Source: Sphingobium nicotianae (GTDB taxonomy: Bacteria; Pseudomonadota; Alphaproteobacteria; Sphingomonadales; Sphingomonadaceae). Taken from it: DNA of 64,000 nt. The stretch spans positions 124,001 through 188,000 of the forward strand of contig NZ_JAHGAW010000005.1 of assembly GCF_018603885.1 (NCBI RefSeq), in the 5' to 3' direction. Below the pieces are notes generated by a model that saw only the letters and a program-made list of their open reading frames with translations, ran no database searches and had not been told where the DNA came from. A program made the position numbers and the translations under genes. Shown piece after piece: positions 61,400-64,000 of this stretch. How positions within the stretch are numbered: the first letter of the stretch is position 1; every line of letters starts with the position of its first letter.

Positions 61400-62314
61400 T
61401 TACCTTCCGAAGGTAGCAAGCATGAGATAGGCGAGGCGCGCGGTCTCGGCGCGCGGGGCGAAGGCGGGATAGGGCTGCTGCTGGCCGAGCATCTGCTGGC
61501 TGGCGAGCGCTTCCTCGCCGGAGATGGCGTCCGGCGTGTCGATGTCCGTCTCGGGCGCGGCGGCGCGCTGGGCCTGGGCGATGCGCATATAGTCGGCGGG
61601 CTGCACCATGTTGGCGCCCTCCGGGATGCCGCCGGCATAGCCGCCGCCCATATCGGCGCTGCTCGCATTGAGGCCGGCCGTCTGCGCGCCATTGGCGAGC
61701 TTGCTGGCGAAGCGGTCGCGGATGTCGGCCAGGCTGCGCGCGTTGCCGGTGCGGTCGTAGAAGATCGAGGCATTGGCGCGCGCCGCGGCGGGGAACAGGC
61801 TGGCGGCGGGTGTGTCCGGAGAATAGCTCATCGTCGCGAGGAACTTTGCGGCGCCGCCCGCGCCCAGGAAGTGGGCAAGATAGAGATCGGTCGAATCGGC
61901 GGGGCGGCCGATGCGCTGCTCAAGATAGGCGCGATTGTCCGAGGCGAGCTCGGCCGCCATGACCGAGGCGGTCTCGGGATGGTTGCGCAGGTCGAGGATC
62001 TGCTGGCGCGTCGCGGCGTCGGCGACATAATAGCGCCCGCCCGACTGCTGGATCGCGTCCGACGCCCAGCTCATGCCATATTTGGCGCCATTGTCCTTGA
62101 CGACGTGGAGCCAGCTCTGGTCGAGAAACTGATAGAGGCCGGTCGCGCTTGAGGTGCCGGCGCGCGCGGTCGGGTTCATGCTCGATTCGAGCTGAGCCTG
62201 ACCCATGAGATAAGTGAAATCGACGCCCGTCCGGCGGCTAGCCGTGGCGATCGCTTGCGTGACCCGGCTGGGTGTGCCGGCAATAGTGTTGGTCGTCAGT
62301 CCATAAGTGGACAT
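61400..62314 (-). CDS. Flagellar-locus lytic transglycosylase (SLT domain)
   Basis: 304 residues. The SLT catalytic Glu is in MGQAQLESSMNPTARAGTSS (near residue 40), followed by ATGLYQFLDQSW and KYGMSWASDAI, the family's substrate groove. No signal peptide is evident at the N-terminus (MSTYGLTTNTIAGTPSRV), so export by the flagellar system or Sec must be explained otherwise. It would open peptidoglycan for the flagellar rod, the task of FlgJ or SltF elsewhere. It is first in the operon with flhA. Confidence 0.8.
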   Translation of the reverse strand: MSTYGLTTNTIAGTPSRVTQAIATASRRTGVDFTYLMGQAQLESSMNPTARAGTSSATGLYQFLDQSWLHVVKDNGAKYGMSWASDAIQQSGGRYYVADAATRQQILDLRNHPETASVMAAELASDNRAYLEQRIGRPADSTDLYLAHFLGAGGAAKFLATMSYSPDTPAASLFPAAARANASIFYDRTGNARSLADIRDRFASKLANGAQTAGLNASSADMGGGYAGGIPEGANMVQPADYMRIAQAQRAAAPETDIDTPDAISGEEALASQQMLGQQQPYPAFAPRAETARLAYLMLATFGR

Positions 62315-62354
62315 GGCTGGCCTTTGACCCCGTGTTGGTACCGGCGGTCAAATC

Positions 62355-62370
62355 AGCAAGAAGCGTGCCA
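62355..62370 (-). promoter_or_regulatory. Sigma-54 promoter of the transglycosylase-flhA operon
   Basis: On the minus strand TGGCACG-CTTC-TTGCT matches the RpoN -24/-12 consensus TGGCACR-N4-TTGCW at every fixed position. It lies 41 bases before the transglycosylase start. An enhancer-binding protein would be needed; none is in the window. Confidence 0.75.
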
Positions 62371-62481
62371 ATATGGGCCTACTATAAGGTCGCGTAATTG
62401 TCGTGCGACGACAAGCAGGTAGGGCGCGCTACGGAAAGGGGTGCGAGGATCCCGCTTTCGCAGGAGCGCCAAGATCGGAGG

Positions 62482-62790
62482 TCAGCGCGTCGGCCGATAA
62501 AGCGCTTGCGGCGCGTCCACATTCTGCGCGGCGAAAGCGGCGTGCTTCAGCCCGGCCAGATCGGCGAGCAGGCAGGCGAGCATGCGCGAGGAATCGAGTT
62601 CGGCGATCACGGTTTTGACGCGGGCCTTGAGCTCCGCATTGCTGCGCCAGGCGCCAAGGGGCTGGACGGCATCCATCGCCGTGCGAAAGCGGATCATGGC
62701 CGTCTCGATGTCGCTCAGATCGGCTTTCTGCATCGCAGCGCGCAAGTGCGCGGCCGCGGCGGAGAGATCATCGATCAGGGCGAGCGACAT
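62482..62790 (-). CDS. FlgN-like protein of the flgA-flgM operon
   Basis: 102 residues, helical, with no cysteine or membrane segment: LALIDDLSAAAAHLRAAMQ, then DIETAMIRFRTAMDAVQPLG and LKARVKTVIAELDSSRMLAC. It follows flgM by 11 bases, the usual place of FlgN, the chaperone for the hook-junction proteins FlgK and FlgL. Primary-sequence similarity to FlgN is weak, so the call rests on position and helical character. Confidence 0.5.
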   Translation of the reverse strand: MSLALIDDLSAAAAHLRAAMQKADLSDIETAMIRFRTAMDAVQPLGAWRSNAELKARVKTVIAELDSSRMLACLLADLAGLKHAAFAAQNVDAPQALYRPTR

Positions 62791-62801
62791 AGTGCGTTAT
62801 C

Positions 62802-63095
62802 TCAGTATTTTTCGACCGGCAGGTCGAGATCGATCATTTTCTCGGCGATCTTGTCGGGATCGACGGGATAATTGCCGGATGCGATGGCCTGCTTGATGCG
62901 CGAGATGCGCGCGAGATCGATCGGCGCGCCCTGCGCCGCCATGCGCGCGGCCGGCGTCTGAACCGTGGTCGCGACGCTTTCTGTCGCCGCTGCCTCGATC
63001 GTGACCTTGGCGGTCGACCGCGACTGCGCCGTCTCGCGCAGCCTGGCTGCCTCGATTGCGGCGTTCAGCGACTGGCCAACAGACTTGATCATCAC
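62802..63095 (-). CDS. flgM: Anti-sigma-28 factor FlgM
   Basis: 97 residues. The N-terminal half is polar and disordered-looking. The conserved sigma-binding C-terminus reads DLARISRIKQAIASGNYPVD then DKIAEKMIDLDL, the FlgM signature. FlgM holds FliA inactive until it is exported through a finished hook. Its gene follows flgA by 51 bases. Confidence 0.88.
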   Translation of the reverse strand: MMIKSVGQSLNAAIEAARLRETAQSRSTAKVTIEAAATESVATTVQTPAARMAAQGAPIDLARISRIKQAIASGNYPVDPDKIAEKMIDLDLPVEKY

Positions 63096-63146
63096 TTAAT
63101 CCCTTTCTGTCCGATCGCATCTATATACGGATCGGTTCAAGAAAGC

Positions 63147-63725
63147 TTAAATTCCTGGAATACGAACCACACCAATATTTTCGACACGCGCCATGACCGG
63201 CGTCGCCTTGGGGTCCTGACGCACACGGATGAGTGCGCCGACCGCGCCATCCTCATCGGCGATCATCATGCGCGAGATCGAGAATTCCTCATTGCCGGCG
63301 ACGAGCTGGACCGGGTCGCCCTTCTTGATGACGACCGACTGCGGCACCGCGCCGTAAGCCCTAGCAATCTGCGGATTCTGGGCCGGCTGGGCCTGCTGGC
63401 CGCCGGGCACGAGCGGCACGCGGATGCGCCAGCCGAGGGCGGCGCAGGAGACGGTCGCGGCGTTCATCTGACCCGCGTCGACGGTCGGCTGCTGCGGACA
63501 GGGCGCGAGGCGCAGGCGGCGGTCGATCATCGTCACTGGGCCCCCGGGCTGGCCGCGATTGGCACCCACGCTCATCGCCACGAGGCTGTCGAGCCGGTCG
63601 AGATTTTCGAATCCCTGCTGCGCATAAGCGCGCGGCGGCGCGACGATCCCGGTCATGAAGCCGCAGAGCAGCATCAGAAAAGCCGCGAACATGGCGCGGG
63701 GTAGAGGGAACGGGCGGTGGGTCAT
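63147..63725 (-). CDS. flgA: Flagellar P-ring assembly chaperone FlgA
   Basis: 192 residues. A signal sequence (AMFAAFLMLLCGFMTGIVAP, then RAYAQQ) is followed by the SAF/FlgA C-terminal domain: SVVIKKGDPVQLVAGNEEFS (near 130), MIADEDGAVGALIRVRQDPK and the closing VMARVENIGVVRIPGI. FlgA is a periplasmic chaperone for the P-ring protein FlgI. The chosen ATG has GGAG about ten bases upstream; an ATG 24 bases earlier would fall at the predicted transcription start of the sigma-54 promoter. Confidence 0.85.
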   Translation of the reverse strand: MTHRPFPLPRAMFAAFLMLLCGFMTGIVAPPRAYAQQGFENLDRLDSLVAMSVGANRGQPGGPVTMIDRRLRLAPCPQQPTVDAGQMNAATVSCAALGWRIRVPLVPGGQQAQPAQNPQIARAYGAVPQSVVIKKGDPVQLVAGNEEFSISRMMIADEDGAVGALIRVRQDPKATPVMARVENIGVVRIPGI

Positions 63726-63760
63726 GGTGGCGGAACTCCGTCTATGCACGCGAGAGACGC

Positions 63761-63776
63761 AGCAAGGAGTGTGCCA
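63761..63776 (-). promoter_or_regulatory. Sigma-54 promoter of flgA-flgM
   Basis: On the minus strand TGGCACA-CTCC-TTGCT matches the RpoN consensus TGGCACR-N4-TTGCW exactly, 36 bases before the chosen flgA start. With the copy before the transglycosylase gene this places both early flagellar transcripts under RpoN. Confidence 0.75.
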
Positions 63777-63820
63777 GATTGTTTCCCGCTATTTCCGTGA
63801 ACGCGGGAATCGCGGGCATT

Positions 63821-64000
63821 CTATTGCGGCTGGGCGAGCGGCTTCTCGACGATCCGGATGATCTGCCTGCCCGGCGCCCTGCCATCGGCATCCTCCGCAA
63901 GCCCAGCGATGCGCAGGCGTTGCTGGGGGATGCCCGCCGCCACGAGCGCGCGCGCCACGGCGCCAAGGCGGGCGGCCGCCAGATCCCAGGCATCGAAGCG
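63821..64000 (-). CDS. OmpA/MotB-like domain protein, C-terminal fragment
   Basis: The last 59 codons run in from the window edge on the minus strand. FDAWDLAAARLGAVARALVA, then GIPQQRLRIAGLAEDADGRA, corresponds to the peptidoglycan-binding OmpA-C helix-turn, as in MotB (FDSNWELSxAR). It ends VEKPLAQPQ. Next to flgA, a MotB or MotB-like stator protein is likely, but any OmpA-type protein would look the same over this length. Confidence 0.6.
   Translation of the reverse strand, partial: RFDAWDLAAARLGAVARALVAAGIPQQRLRIAGLAEDADGRAPGRQIIRIVEKPLAQPQ

Noticed and set aside
59276..62152. A 958-codon plus-strand open frame opposite flhA and the transglycosylase
   Set aside because: Same reason: a shadow of two well-supported flagellar genes.
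63742..63993. An 83-codon minus-strand frame at the window edge
   Set aside because: The overlapping frame ending at 63821 gives an OmpA/MotB-like sequence running off the window, while this one is Arg/Ser-rich without features.

Overview
This window comes from a GC-rich alphaproteobacterium, almost certainly a sphingomonad (Sphingobium/Novosphingobium-like). The evidence is a set of enzymes best known from lignin-degrading sphingomonads: a LigM-type tetrahydrofolate O-demethylase followed by metF and ligH, a LigW-type 5-carboxyvanillate decarboxylase, LigF-type glutathione S-transferases, a LigD-type C-alpha dehydrogenase and a NOV1-type stilbene-cleaving oxygenase. TonB-dependent receptors and many palindromic intergenic repeats fit the same group. 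No rRNA, tRNA, CRISPR array, prophage or transposase gene was seen.

Layout. 1-165 is the tail of a TonB receptor. 359-2750 holds a vanillyl-alcohol-oxidase/4-cresol-dehydrogenase-type flavoprotein, its cytochrome c and a small Tat protein. 3035-4590 is a translationally coupled pair of GSTs resembling a heterodimeric beta-etherase. 4669-10152 has an acyl/aryl-CoA ligase, a PQQ quinohemoprotein dehydrogenase and an aldehyde dehydrogenase. 10799-13972 has an amidohydrolase like the CoA-thioester-cleaving enzymes of phenylpropanoid degradation, a phosphatase-like protein, an SDR and a LigF-like GST. 14186-17393 has an IclR regulator, a quinone-oxidoreductase-like MDR, an alpha/beta hydrolase and a VOC protein. 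17605-21788 is ligM-metF-ligH. 22085-24769 is a second TonB receptor. 24844-25746 is a LigD-like dehydrogenase. 26209-31974 is MFS-ALDH-ligW-MFS. 32107-33768 is a GMC oxidoreductase. 33847-38186 is a minus-strand group: RidA, a frameshifted DSD1-type PLP protein, a luciferase-like monooxygenase, a DUF3237 protein and a serine hydrolase. 38403-41873 has the stilbene dioxygenase, a divergent MarR regulator and an aromatic-acid transporter. 42026-49828 (minus strand) is an NAD-dependent molybdenum formate dehydrogenase operon (fdsG-fdsB-mobA-fdsA-fdsD-fdhD) with an amidohydrolase behind it.

From about 50 kb the content becomes housekeeping: an Hpt protein, tusA, der, bamB, a TPR protein, panB, a LuxR-type regulator, small membrane and PEP-CTERM proteins, then flagellar genes (fliA, flhA, a lytic transglycosylase, flgN-like, flgM, flgA and a MotB/OmpA-like tail). 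Two exact sigma-54 promoter matches and one sigma-28-like promoter are visible there.

How it fits together (inference). Lignin-derived dimers are oxidised at C-alpha (LigD-like SDR), cleaved with glutathione (GSTs), or cleaved as stilbenes. Side chains are trimmed through alcohol, aldehyde and CoA-thioester steps. LigW yields vanillate from the biphenyl branch, and LigM moves the methoxyl methyl group onto tetrahydrofolate. MetF and LigH carry that carbon to formate, and the Fds enzyme oxidises formate to CO2 and NADH. The ligM and fds upstream regions share a 14-base near-identical element, a possible regulatory link. Seven families of inverted-repeat intergenic elements lie between the catabolic genes, and one gene (the DSD1-type protein) is broken by a one-base frameshift.
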